Origin: Kribbella rubisoli
GTDB taxonomy: Bacteria; Actinomycetota; Actinomycetes; Propionibacteriales; Kribbellaceae
Reading direction: 5' to 3'
Length of the DNA stretch: 64,000 nt
Assembly (NCBI RefSeq): GCF_004217145.1
Contig: NZ_SHKR01000016.1
Coordinates: forward strand, 372,001-436,000
Part shown: positions 34,362-42,389 of the stretch, piece after piece
Layout of the letters: every line of letters begins with the position of its first letter
Position numbering within the stretch: position 1 is the stretch's first letter
Notes under the pieces: generated by a model
The model's input: the letters and a program-made list of their open reading frames with translations, nothing else
Databases searched by the model: none
Told to the model about the DNA's origin: nothing
Translations under genes and position numbers: made by a program

Positions 34362-35735
34362 ATGGGACTTCTCTCCGCCCCGGCCGCGGTGGACAAGCGT
34401 GAGTACTGGGGGTTCAGCCTCTACGACTGGGCGAACTCCGGCTATGTCACCACGGTCGGCACCGTCCTGTTCGCGCCGTACCTGACCTCTGTCGCCGAGC
34501 AGGCGGCCTGCGGGTACTCCGGGACGACGGACCACCCGTGCCGCACGAACCTCGACGTACTCGGCCTCGGCATCTCCCCCGGATCGCTGGCGTTCTACGT
34601 CGTGACCGTGGCGACGCTGGTGTCGGCGCTGTTCCTGCCGGTGGTCGGCGCGATCGCGGACCGGATGGCCCGCAAGAAGCTCCTGATGTGCGCGTTCGCT
34701 TGGGCCGGCGCGCTGGCGGCCTGCTGCATGGTGTTCGTCGGCGGCGGCCGCTGGGCGCTCGGTGCGCTGCTGCTCTTCATCGGAAATCTGTGCCTGGGCT
34801 CGTCGCTGGTCGTCTACGACTCGATCCTGATCGACATCGCACCACCGGATCAGCGCGACGCGGTCTCGTCCCGCGCGTGGGCCTTCGGGTACGCCGGCGG
34901 GTTCATCCTGCTGCTGGTCAACCTCGCCGTCGTCACGGCCCATGACGCACTCGGGATGAGTCAGGGCACCGCCGTACGACTCAGTCTGCTCAGCGCCGGG
35001 CTGTGGTGGGGGTTGTTCACGTTCTTCCCGTACCTGCGGCTACGGGATCGTCCACCGACCAGCGTCGTACAGGTCCGCAGCGGCAGCCTGGTGCGGCAGA
35101 GCTTCGGTCAGCTGGCCGCGACGCTCAAGCACCTGCGTACCTACAAGATGACGATGCTGTTCCTGATCGCGTACCTGTTCTTCAACGACGGCATCCAGAC
35201 GGTCATCTCGGTCTCCTCGACGTACGGCGAGAAGCAGCTCGGGTTCGAGACGCAGGTGCTGATCGCGACGATCCTGCTGGTGCAGTTCGTGGCGTTCTTC
35301 GGCGCGATCGTGTTCGGGCGGGTGGCGGCTCGGTACGGCGCTCATCGCACGATCGCCGGCGGCCTGGTGATCTGGATCCTGATCGTGATCGCCGGGTTCT
35401 TGTTGCCGGCGCACCAGATCGTGCCGTTCCTCGCGATGGGCACGGCGATCGGGATCGTGCTGGGCGGGACGCAGGCGCTGTCGCGGTCCGCGTTCAGCCA
35501 GCTGATCCCGAAGGGGCGCGAGGCGGAGTACTTCTCGCTCTATCAGGCCGGCGAGCGCGGTACGTCGTGGTTGGGCACGCTGGTCTTCGGCCTGGTCCAC
35601 CAGATCACCGGGTCGTATCGGCCGGCGATCGTGGCGCTCGGGTTGTTCTTCGTGGTCGGGCTGGCGCTGCTGGTCCGCGTCGACATGCGTCGCGGCATCA
35701 CCGAGGCCGGCAACGCTCAGCCGAACATCGTCTAG
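34362..35735 (+). CDS. UMF1/Atg22-type major facilitator transporter
   Basis: 457 residues with about 12 membrane helices. The N-terminal GFSLYDWANSGYVTTV is the hallmark of the UMF1 family, related to yeast Atg22 vacuolar amino-acid effluxers. The loop after the first helix has two Cys (EQAACGYSGTTDHPC) that may form a disulfide. GIADR-like ADRMARKK at the 2-3 loop is the MFS motif A. Substrate unknown. Its stop overlaps the convergent tetR gene by 4 bp. Confidence 0.9.
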   Translation: MGLLSAPAAVDKREYWGFSLYDWANSGYVTTVGTVLFAPYLTSVAEQAACGYSGTTDHPCRTNLDVLGLGISPGSLAFYVVTVATLVSALFLPVVGAIADRMARKKLLMCAFAWAGALAACCMVFVGGGRWALGALLLFIGNLCLGSSLVVYDSILIDIAPPDQRDAVSSRAWAFGYAGGFILLLVNLAVVTAHDALGMSQGTAVRLSLLSAGLWWGLFTFFPYLRLRDRPPTSVVQVRSGSLVRQSFGQLAATLKHLRTYKMTMLFLIAYLFFNDGIQTVISVSSTYGEKQLGFETQVLIATILLVQFVAFFGAIVFGRVAARYGAHRTIAGGLVIWILIVIAGFLLPAHQIVPFLAMGTAIGIVLGGTQALSRSAFSQLIPKGREAEYFSLYQAGERGTSWLGTLVFGLVHQITGSYRPAIVALGLFFVVGLALLVRVDMRRGITEAGNAQPNIV

Positions 35736-36304
35736 ACCACGGAGGCGACGAACGCTCGTACGTCGTCGGTTGTCGGGCGAACGCCGGTGCGGTCGGCGAA
35801 CAGCAGGTGGGCGGACCCGATCAGCGTGAGGCCGAGCGAGTTCAGGTCGGCGTCGGCGCGGATGCGGCCTCGTTTCTGCTCTGCGGTCAGGTAGTCGAGG
35901 ATGATCCGGCCGGCGTCGGTCAGGATCGGTACGCCGGTCGGCACGGCCTCGCGTAGCCGTGCCCGCAGGCCGTCGCGCGAGATCGTCAGACTCACGATCG
36001 CCACCGCAACCGAGCCGAACAGGTCGGTCAGCATCGTCGTCAGGTTGTCGACGACAGTCCCCTGCCCGACCGCGTTCCGCAGTACCTGCGCCTGGTCGTC
36101 GAGGCGGCGGATCCGGTCAAGGACGAGCTCGGCGAGGAAGCCGTCGAAGTCGGTGAAGTGCTTGTGCAGCACGCCCTTCGCACACCCAGCCTCGGTCGTC
36201 ACCGCACGACTGGTCAGCGCCTCGGGGCCGTCCCGCAGCAACACCCGCTCGGCCGCGTCGAACAACAACTCCCGCGCATCCCGCATCGCCACACCCGTCG
36301 GCAC
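35732..36304 (-). CDS. TetR family regulator
   Basis: 190 residues. HTH at about 10-55 (ARELLFDAAERVLLRDGPEALTSRAVTTEAGCAKGVLHKHFTDFDGFLAEL); the rest is the helical ligand domain. The GTG at 36304 is chosen because AAGGGAGG lies 5 bp upstream; longer in-frame starts (ATG at 36331) would run into the operator. The HTH recognition helix (KGVLHKHF) and the two GTGGGC palindromes upstream suggest autoregulation plus control of the divergent methyltransferase. Confidence 0.9.
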   Translation of the reverse strand: MPTGVAMRDARELLFDAAERVLLRDGPEALTSRAVTTEAGCAKGVLHKHFTDFDGFLAELVLDRIRRLDDQAQVLRNAVGQGTVVDNLTTMLTDLFGSVAVAIVSLTISRDGLRARLREAVPTGVPILTDAGRIILDYLTAEQKRGRIRADADLNSLGLTLIGSAHLLFADRTGVRPTTDDVRAFVASVV

Positions 36305-36314
36305 AGAGCCTCCC

Positions 36315-36359
36315 TTGACATAAGTGGGCATCCGCCCACTACCGTGGGCACATGCCCAC
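36315..36359. promoter_or_regulatory. Promoter with two TetR operator palindromes
   Basis: A consensus -35 TTGACA (36315-36320, plus strand) is followed by two identical-arm palindromes GTGGGC-N4-GCCCAC at 36324-36339 and 36344-36359, centres 20 bp apart. The first occupies the -35/-10 spacer and the second covers the methyltransferase start codon, so binding should block transcription. Confidence 0.7.
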
Positions 36360-37173
36360 TCTACCGCCGCAGTCCCCTCCACCACCTTCGAATGAGCCGC
36401 ACCGCCGGCGCGAGATGGCTGAGTCGTTCGGAGCTGACGCCGGGCTCTACGACCGGGCTCGCCCTCGCTACCCGTCCGCTTTGATCGAGGCGGTCGCCGC
36501 GTCCGCGCCCGGCCCGGCGGTCCTCGACGTGGGGTGCGGGACGGGGATCGCCGCGCGTCAGTTCCAGGCTGCCGGTTGCCAGGTGCTCGGCGTCGAGGTG
36601 GACGAGCGGATGGCCGCGTTCGCGCGTGGTACTGGCGTCGACGTCGAGGTGTCGTCCTTCGAGACCTGGGAGCCGGCTGGCCGGACCTTCGACGCGGTTG
36701 TTGCCGGTATGACCTGGCACTGGATCGACCCGAGCGTTGGTGCCGCTAAAGCATCCGAGGTGCTCAAGCCGGGCGGCCGGTTCGCTGTCTTCTGGTACGT
36801 GCTCCAGCCGCCGCCCGACCTCGGCGCCGCCTTCGCGGCGGTCCACCGCGAGGTCCTTCCCGACAGCCCGGTCAACTCCCAGGTCGCCGCCGCACCACTC
36901 AGGGCCTACGAGCACTTCCTCGACCGAGCCGCCGACAGCCTCACCGCGACTGGAGCGTTCACCCATCTCGAGCGGCCGACCTACCCCTGGAGCCGCCACT
37001 ACACCCGCGACGAATGGCTCGACCAACTCCGCTCCAGCGGCCTGGCCAAACCGCTCGCGGAGGCCGGCAAACTCGACGAGATGCTCGACCGGACCGGCGC
37101 CGCCATCGACGCCGCCGGCGGCAGCTTCACCCTCGACTCCACCGCCGTAGCCCTCACCGCGACCCGAAACTAA
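36352..37173 (+). CDS. SAM-dependent methyltransferase, class I
   Basis: 273 residues. After a Pro-rich leader, HRRREMAESFGADAGLYDRARPRYP matches the usual N-terminus of this methyltransferase group; SAM motif I is AVLDVGCGTGIAARQF, then VEVDERM and LKPGGRFAVFWYV. Start at ATG 36352 places the beginning within the second operator palindrome and close to the predicted transcription start, so translation may be leaderless; an internal ATG at 36415 is the alternative. Target molecule unknown; control by the divergent TetR suggests induction by a small molecule that it then methylates. Confidence 0.85.
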   Translation: MPTLPPQSPPPPSNEPHRRREMAESFGADAGLYDRARPRYPSALIEAVAASAPGPAVLDVGCGTGIAARQFQAAGCQVLGVEVDERMAAFARGTGVDVEVSSFETWEPAGRTFDAVVAGMTWHWIDPSVGAAKASEVLKPGGRFAVFWYVLQPPPDLGAAFAAVHREVLPDSPVNSQVAAAPLRAYEHFLDRAADSLTATGAFTHLERPTYPWSRHYTRDEWLDQLRSSGLAKPLAEAGKLDEMLDRTGAAIDAAGGSFTLDSTAVALTATRN

Positions 37174-37207
37174 CGTGCGCCCGGCCGGGGTGCTGGCCGG
37201 GCGCACG
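37174..37207. terminator. 13-bp perfect hairpin between convergent genes
   Basis: CGTGCGCCCGGCC (37174-37186) pairs exactly with 37195-37207 around an 8-nt loop, immediately after the methyltransferase stop and before the 3' end of the convergent efflux operon. Confidence 0.8.
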
Positions 37208-37222
37208 GTCTGTGGCGGATCC

Positions 37223-37798
37223 TCAGCGCGAGGACGGGGTCGCGCTCGGGTTGCGGAAGCCGCCGCCGAAGCCGCCGAGCGAGCCTTGGCGGACCGAGTT
37301 CGCGGTGATGGTTCCATTGGCGGACTGACCGGTGACGACGACCTGCTCGCCGGACTTGAGGTCGGCAGCGGTCCCCTTGGAGGTGATCTCGTACGTCGTG
37401 TCGCCGTTGAGCTTCACCGTGACGTTGCCGGTCTGCGTCTTCACGACCAGCTCGGAGCTGTTCGCCGAGACGACCGTGCCGACCGTGCCGCCGCCACCGG
37501 GGAACTGCCGCTGGCCCTGGCCCGCCCCGTTCTGGCCGGTCCCTCCCCCGCCGTTCTGCCCGCGGAAGCCGCCGTACCCACCGGCGCCCCGCCCGGCCTG
37601 CGGCTGGTTCGACGAGCTGTCCGACGCGAACGCCGCATGCAGCCCGGCCCCACCGGCGAGCCCGACCGCGAGCACGACGACCCCGGCCAGGATCGCGGTC
37701 GCGAGCGGCAGGGCGAGAGTCTTCTTCGGCTTGAGCGCCGAGTCGACCTCCTCGTCGGACCCGATCTGGGCGAACTCGTCGGGCGTCTGGTTACTCAT
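37223..37798 (-). CDS. Membrane-anchored Gly-rich protein with C-terminal DUF5666-like domain
   Basis: 191 residues. N-terminal cytoplasmic tail (about 1-28), one membrane helix (about 29-52), a Gly/Gln/Asn-rich low-complexity linker (about 62-105) and a C-terminal beta domain (GTVVSANSSELVVKTQTGNVTVKLNGDTTYEI, then SGEQVVVTGQ) of the DUF5666 kind, an OB-like fold. No catalytic residues are recognisable. It is the last gene of the MacAB-like operon, 9 bp after the permease, so it may be an accessory extracytoplasmic subunit of that exporter. Confidence 0.75.
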   Translation of the reverse strand: MSNQTPDEFAQIGSDEEVDSALKPKKTLALPLATAILAGVVVLAVGLAGGAGLHAAFASDSSSNQPQAGRGAGGYGGFRGQNGGGGTGQNGAGQGQRQFPGGGGTVGTVVSANSSELVVKTQTGNVTVKLNGDTTYEITSKGTAADLKSGEQVVVTGQSANGTITANSVRQGSLGGFGGGFRNPSATPSSR

Positions 37799-37807
37799 GG
37801 AAGTTCC

Positions 37808-39040
37808 TCATTCATGTCGTAGTGCGTCGATGGGACGGAGTCCGGCGGCTCGGTGCGCCGGCATGCTGCCGAAGAACAGGCCGACCGCCGCGGACACGCC
37901 GAGCGCGAGTCCGATCGACGACGGCACCAGCGCCGGCTGCACACCGGCCAACTGGAAGCGGGTGACGATCAGCGCGACCCCGACGCCGACCGCGCCGCCG
38001 ATGAGGCTGAGCAGTGTCGCCTCGATCAGGAACTGTCCGAGGATCGTCCGCCGCCGGGCGCCGAGCGCCTTCCGGATCCCGATCTCACGGGTCCGCTCGG
38101 TGACCGTGACCAGCATGATGTTCGTGACGCCGATCCCGCCGACGACCAGGCTGATCGCGGCCACCGTCGCCAGCAGCGCGGTGAACGTCGCGGCGGTGTC
38201 CTGGCTCGTCTGCAGGATCTGCGCCGAGTTCGTGATCCGGAACGGCGAGGTCTGATTTGCCGGCACCTGGTGACGAGCGGTCAGCAACTGAGTGACCTCG
38301 GCCTGTGCGGTGTCGACCCGATCGGTGTCCTTCGCCTGGACGACGATCTGGCTGAGTGCGCCGTACCCCGCCTGGGTCGCGCGGAGTGTGCTGATCGGCA
38401 CGATCGCGGTCGCGTTCGGGTCGTTGAACCCGGTGCTGTCCTTGCTGGCCAGCACCCCGCGGACGACGAAGTCCACGGCGCCGAGCTTGATCGTCTGGCC
38501 GACGGCGCTCGCCGGCCGGGTGAACAACTCGGTCGCGGTCGTCTGCCCGAGCAGGATGACCCGCTGCGAGGTGTCGACGTCCTCCTGGGTGAACGACGAC
38601 CCGATCCCGACCGGCGTGTTCGTGGCCGGCATGTACGCCGGCGTCGTACCGATCACCTGGCTGACCGTGTAGCTGGTGTCGCCGTTGGTCGCCGTACTCC
38701 CGCTGCTCGTCATCACGGGGGCCACTGAGGAGACGTCAGGCGCGAGCCGAGTGTCAGCCAGCGCGGCCGCATCGTCGAGGGTCAGGCTGTACTGCTGCGA
38801 CGCCGGTCCGGCCTGACCGCGCTGGAAGCCGCCACCGCCGCCTGTCGTGGAGACGGTCAGCAGGTTGGTGCCCATCGCCTCCAGCCGGGCCTGGACCGCC
38901 TTGCCGGAGCCGTTGCCGACAGCAACCAGGACGATGACCGCGCCGACCCCGATCGACACGCCGAGGACGGTCAAGAGGGATCTGAGTTTGTTCGCCGTGA
39001 GACCGCGGAGCGCGGCCCCCATCAGGTCGCGGGGTGACAT
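37808..39040 (-). CDS. MacB/FtsX-type ABC transporter permease
   Basis: 410 residues: an N-terminal helix (about 20-45, LRSLLTVLGVSIGVGAVIVLVA), a large extracytoplasmic MacB core domain (about 50-280) and three C-terminal helices with the FtsX motif IGIRKALGARRRTILGQFLIEA. Start ATG overlaps the ATPase stop by 1 nt (ATGA-type junction). Mechanotransmitting exporters of this type act with a dedicated ATPase and an adaptor, both encoded upstream; substrates include peptides, lipoproteins and macrolides. Confidence 0.92.
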   Translation of the reverse strand: MSPRDLMGAALRGLTANKLRSLLTVLGVSIGVGAVIVLVAVGNGSGKAVQARLEAMGTNLLTVSTTGGGGGFQRGQAGPASQQYSLTLDDAAALADTRLAPDVSSVAPVMTSSGSTATNGDTSYTVSQVIGTTPAYMPATNTPVGIGSSFTQEDVDTSQRVILLGQTTATELFTRPASAVGQTIKLGAVDFVVRGVLASKDSTGFNDPNATAIVPISTLRATQAGYGALSQIVVQAKDTDRVDTAQAEVTQLLTARHQVPANQTSPFRITNSAQILQTSQDTAATFTALLATVAAISLVVGGIGVTNIMLVTVTERTREIGIRKALGARRRTILGQFLIEATLLSLIGGAVGVGVALIVTRFQLAGVQPALVPSSIGLALGVSAAVGLFFGSMPAHRAAGLRPIDALRHE

Positions 39041-39732
39041 CAGCGGGTCACCTCGTCGGAGACGATCCGGCCGTCGGCGACCTGCACCAACCGCCGGGCG
39101 CGAGCGGCGACGTCGTGCTCGTGAGTGATCACGATGATCGTCCGGCCGTCGTCGTGCAAGCCATCGAACATGCCCAGCACCTCATCGGTCGAGTGCGCAT
39201 CGAGGTTTCCGGTCGGCTCGTCGGCGAGCAGGATCCGCGGACCCGTCGCGAGCGCCCGGGCGATCGCGACGCGCTGCTGCTGACCGCCGGACAGTTGGTT
39301 CGGCCGGTGCCCGGTGCGGTCCGCGAGACCGACCAGCTCCAGCGCGCGGTTGGCTCGCCGGCGGCGCTCGGCCCTGCGCAGGTGTGCGTAGGTCAGCGGC
39401 AACTCGACGTTCGCCAGCGCGGTGGTCCGCGGGATCAGGTTGAACGACTGGAAGATGAACCCGATCTTGCGGCCGCGGACGAGCGCCTGCTGGTCCTCGC
39501 TCAGCCGGGCGACGTTGCTGCCGTCCAGCCAGTACTCGCCGCGCGACGGTACGTCGAGGCAGCCGAGGATGTTCATCAGCGTGGACTTGCCGGATCCGGA
39601 AGAGCCCATCACCGCGACGTACTCCCCCGCGTCGACGCGCAGCGACACACCCTGAAGAGCGTGTACTGCGGTCTCGCCGTGGCCGTACGTCTTGGTGACG
39701 TCCCGGATGTCGATCAGGGCGTCAGCGGCCAC
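39040..39732 (-). CDS. MacB/LolD-type ABC transporter ATP-binding protein
   Basis: 230 residues, complete: Walker A MGSSGSGKSTL, Q-loop FIFQSFNLIP, signature QLSGGQQQRVAIARAL, Walker B ILLADEPTGNLD and His in IVITHEHD. The LIPRTTALANVELPL stretch is typical of MacB/LolD ATPases. GTG at 39732 is preferred (MAADALIDIRDVTKTYG) and overlaps the adaptor gene by 11 bp; an in-frame GTG at 39768 would add 12 residues unlike the family. Confidence 0.92.
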   Translation of the reverse strand: MAADALIDIRDVTKTYGHGETAVHALQGVSLRVDAGEYVAVMGSSGSGKSTLMNILGCLDVPSRGEYWLDGSNVARLSEDQQALVRGRKIGFIFQSFNLIPRTTALANVELPLTYAHLRRAERRRRANRALELVGLADRTGHRPNQLSGGQQQRVAIARALATGPRILLADEPTGNLDAHSTDEVLGMFDGLHDDGRTIIVITHEHDVAARARRLVQVADGRIVSDEVTR

Positions 39733-41101
39733 GGAAGCCACCACCACCAGCACCGCCGGCACCGCCACCGCCGCCGAAGCCGGCCGGGAACTGTCCCGTT
39801 CCGGCGCCTTGCCCCTGCCTGCCGTTCTGGGTTGTGCTGCTGCCGATCGCGCCTTGCAGCAGCTCGATCTGGTCGCCCTCGTTCAGGCCGGACGTGATCT
39901 GCGTGAAGCTGTCACCGCGTACGCCGACCTGGACGTCCCGCGTCCCGCTGCCGTCAGCCATCGTCACGGTGTACGTCGTACCGCTGGTCGCGATCGCCGT
40001 ACTTGGGACGTAGAGAGCGTTGGCGGCCTTCGCGGTCTGGACCGTGACGTTCGCGGTCTGCCCGATCCGGGCGTTCGCGGGGAGCTTGGCGAGGCTGAAG
40101 GTGGCCGAGTACGAGACGACGCCGTTGGTCGTGGTCGGGGTCGGCGAAACGGACGCCAGCGACGCGGTGAGCGTCGTACCCGGCTCGGCGTTCAGGGTCA
40201 CGGTCGCGGACTGGCCGGCCTTGATCTTGATCGCGTCCGCCTCGGCGAACGCGGCGATGACCTGAAGGGCCTTGAGGTCAGCCATGTCGACGAAGCCGGT
40301 GCCGGATGTGGACGACGCAGCCGAGCTTGACCCTGTACCTGAGGTTGAGCCTTGTCCGCCGGTGCTACCGCTTCCCGACGTGCTGCCTGAACCCGAGCTC
40401 GACCCGCCGCTGGACGAGCCGACCGAGCCGTTGATGGCGGTGATGGTGCCGGCGATCGGCGCCTTCAGCGTGGTCGCGTCGACCGCGGCCTGGGCGCCCT
40501 CGACGTTCTGGTCGGCCTGTTCCTTGTCCGCCTTGGCCTTCGCCAGGCTCGCCTCGGCGTTGCTGACGGCAACTTGCGGACTCTGACCCTGACCCTGACC
40601 TTGAGACTGGGTCTGCTGCTGTTGTTGTTGACCGTTCGTCGCGGTCGGCGTCGGCGACGGGGAGGCTGAGGCCTCCTCGGCAGCTTCGAGCGCGTCCTCC
40701 GCGTCGCTCAGTGTCTCGTCGGCCGCGCTCACCGAGTTCTCGGCGGCGATCTGGTTCTGCTGGGCGATCACGAGCTGGCGGTTGGCGGCCGACGGGTCGA
40801 TCTTCGCGATCGGGGCGCCCTTGGCCACCACCTGACCGACCTTCACCAGGACCTGCGTCACGGTGCCCGAGGTCTCGAACTGAGGGGATGCCGTCTGGGA
40901 GCTCTGCAGGGTGCCACTGGAGCTGACGCTCGCGGTCACCTCACCGCGCTGGACCGCCACCGTCGGCCGGGTCGCGCTGGCGGCCGGCGGATCCTTCTTG
41001 AAGAACAGGAAGTAGGCGGTGACGGCGATGACGAGCACGATGGCGACCAGCGCCACGTTCACGAAACTGAGGCCACGGATCTTGTGGCGGGGTAGCACCA
41101 T
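39722..41101 (-). CDS. Membrane-fusion/adaptor protein of MacA/HlyD type with low-complexity inserts
   Basis: 459 residues. N-terminal membrane helix at about 13-33; split biotinyl-lipoyl domain (about 55-90 and 205-225) flanking a coiled coil rich in Ala/Glu/Lys; then beta-barrel and membrane-proximal domains to the end. Two low-complexity stretches stand out: a Gln-run (GQQQQQQTQSQGQGQGQ) inside the hairpin and a roughly 45-residue Ser/Gly-rich segment after TAINGSVG. The C-terminus is Gly-rich (GGGGGAGGAGGGGF). As the organism has no outer membrane, the adaptor presumably works across the wall zone or holds the exporter together. First gene of a four-gene operon. Confidence 0.88.
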   Translation of the reverse strand: MVLPRHKIRGLSFVNVALVAIVLVIAVTAYFLFFKKDPPAASATRPTVAVQRGEVTASVSSSGTLQSSQTASPQFETSGTVTQVLVKVGQVVAKGAPIAKIDPSAANRQLVIAQQNQIAAENSVSAADETLSDAEDALEAAEEASASPSPTPTATNGQQQQQQTQSQGQGQGQSPQVAVSNAEASLAKAKADKEQADQNVEGAQAAVDATTLKAPIAGTITAINGSVGSSSGGSSSGSGSTSGSGSTGGQGSTSGTGSSSAASSTSGTGFVDMADLKALQVIAAFAEADAIKIKAGQSATVTLNAEPGTTLTASLASVSPTPTTTNGVVSYSATFSLAKLPANARIGQTANVTVQTAKAANALYVPSTAIATSGTTYTVTMADGSGTRDVQVGVRGDSFTQITSGLNEGDQIELLQGAIGSSTTQNGRQGQGAGTGQFPAGFGGGGGAGGAGGGGFRGR

Positions 41102-41302
41102 GGATGCAGACGTTAAGGACAGATGCTGAGGAGGAGATCCTCGATTCCTGGCAACAGGCTGTGAACCGGATATCGATTTGGTGCGTCGTACGTCGGGCGG
41201 TTCGCGACACACCGTGATCCGTGAACACTCGGCGACAGCCGGTCACGACGCCAGGATCACGGGCCGTCAGGTGCGTACATATGGCTCGGACATGCCAAAA
41301 TG

Positions 41303-41328
41303 GGAATGATCCGGGCCGGCCGACCGTT
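41303..41328 (+). promoter_or_regulatory. Sigma-R-like promoter of rbpA
   Basis: GGAAT (41303-41307), exactly 18 bp, then GTT (41326-41328): this equals the sigma-R consensus GGAAT-N18-GTT for disulfide stress in Streptomyces. Transcription would begin near 41335, about 23 bp before the rbpA ATG, with GGAGGT at the right place for ribosome binding. Confidence 0.7.
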
Positions 41329-41357
41329 GGCACGGATGACGATCTCGGAGGTTTGAC

Positions 41358-41729
41358 ATGTCTAATCGCGTACTGCGTGGTTCGGGGCTGGGTGGGGTCA
41401 GCTTCGAGGATGACCGTGGTGTTGAGTTCGCTCCCCGCCAGATGATCACGTACGACTGCCCCCGCGGCCACGTGGTCGAGGTCACCATGGCGCACGACGC
41501 CGAGGTGCCCGCGGTCTGGGAGTGCCCCCACTGCGGCAGCGAGGCCGCCCGGTCCACCGGCGAGAAGCCGGAGCCGAAGCAGGAGAAGCCGGCCCGTACG
41601 CACTGGGACATGCTGCGCGAGCGCCGGAGCATCTCGGAACTCGAGGAGCTGCTGGCCGAGCGGGTCGAGTTGCTCCGCAAGGGCGAGATCGGCCCGGCGC
41701 ACCTGCACCGGACCAAGCGCACGGCCTGA
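41358..41729 (+). CDS. rbpA: RNA polymerase-binding transcription activator RbpA
   Basis: 123 residues, actinobacteria-specific RbpA. N-terminal tail, zinc-ribbon-like core (YDCPRGH and VWECPHCG supply the Cys/His ligands), basic linker and C-terminal sigma-interaction helix (THWDMLRERRSISELEELLAERVELLRKG). RbpA binds RNA polymerase and group I/II sigma factors and stabilises the open complex. Promoter and Shine-Dalgarno signals upstream are clear, and a strong terminator follows, so it is a monocistronic unit. Confidence 0.97.
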   Translation: MSNRVLRGSGLGGVSFEDDRGVEFAPRQMITYDCPRGHVVEVTMAHDAEVPAVWECPHCGSEAARSTGEKPEPKQEKPARTHWDMLRERRSISELEELLAERVELLRKGEIGPAHLHRTKRTA

Positions 41730-41740
41730 CCCCATGTGAG

Positions 41741-41775
41741 AACCCTCACCGCAACGGCGCGGTGAGGGTTTCTTT
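41741..41775 (+). terminator. Intrinsic terminator of rbpA
   Basis: AACCCTCACCGC (41741-41752) pairs perfectly with 41759-41770 around a 6-nt loop and is followed by TCTTTCT, a good factor-independent terminator 12 bp after the stop codon. Confidence 0.88.
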
Positions 41776-41785
41776 CTGCCTCGAT

Positions 41786-41824
41786 TTGCCTAAAGCCTTT
41801 AGGTAATTCCATAATGAGTTATGG
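41786..41824. promoter_or_regulatory. Promoter and two operator palindromes of tetR
   Basis: -35 TTGCCT (41786-41791) and -10 CATAAT (41810-41815) are 18 bp apart. CCTAAAG-C-CTTTAGG (41789-41803) fills the spacer and CCATAA-N4-TTATGG (41809-41824) covers the -10 and the ATG. The start codon is about 6 bp after the -10, so the mRNA is probably leaderless. Confidence 0.6.
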
Positions 41825-42387
41825 CAAGAGCGGGGTTGACCGGCGAGCGGCTGGCACAGGCAGGCGCCGAGCTGGCCGACGAGGTCGGCTTCGACCAGGT
41901 CACCGTGTCCGCTCTCGCGCGGCAGTTCGGCGTACAGGTCGCCAGCCTCTACTCGCACGTCCGCAGCTCCGCCGACCTCAAGGCACGCATCGCCACGGTC
42001 GCCCTGACTGAGCTGGCCGACCGAGCCTCCACTGCCGTCGCCGGCCGGGCCAGTCGCGCCGCCCTATCGGCCCTGGCCGACGTCTATCGCGACTACGCCC
42101 GCAAACATCCTGGCCGCTACGCCGCGACCCGCTTCGTGCCTGATAGCCCGGCTCCTGAACATGTCGACAGTGGGCGGAGGCATTCGGAGCTCGTCCGGGC
42201 CGTCCTCCGCGGCTATGACCTCGACGAGCCGGCCCAGACAGACGCAGTACGCCTCCTGGGCAGCACCATCCACGGCTACATCCAGCTCGAGTCGGCCGGC
42301 ACGTTCGCCTTCAGCGAGCCGAGCTCCGACGACAGCTGGCCACGCATCATCGACGCCCTCGACACCCTCCTTCGCAGCTGGAGCTGA
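41821..42387 (+). CDS. TetR family regulator (TetR_C_33/WHG type)
   Basis: 188 residues. HTH at about 8-55 (LTGERLAQAGAELADEVGFDQVTVSALARQFGVQVASLYSHVRSSADL); the remaining helices resemble the WHG-type TetR C-terminal domain. ATG at 41821 lies inside a palindrome and lacks a Shine-Dalgarno sequence. The SGNH hydrolase starts 2 bp after its stop, so regulator and enzyme form an autoregulated operon. Confidence 0.88.
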   Translation: MARAGLTGERLAQAGAELADEVGFDQVTVSALARQFGVQVASLYSHVRSSADLKARIATVALTELADRASTAVAGRASRAALSALADVYRDYARKHPGRYAATRFVPDSPAPEHVDSGRRHSELVRAVLRGYDLDEPAQTDAVRLLGSTIHGYIQLESAGTFAFSEPSSDDSWPRIIDALDTLLRSWS

Positions 42388-42389
42388 CC

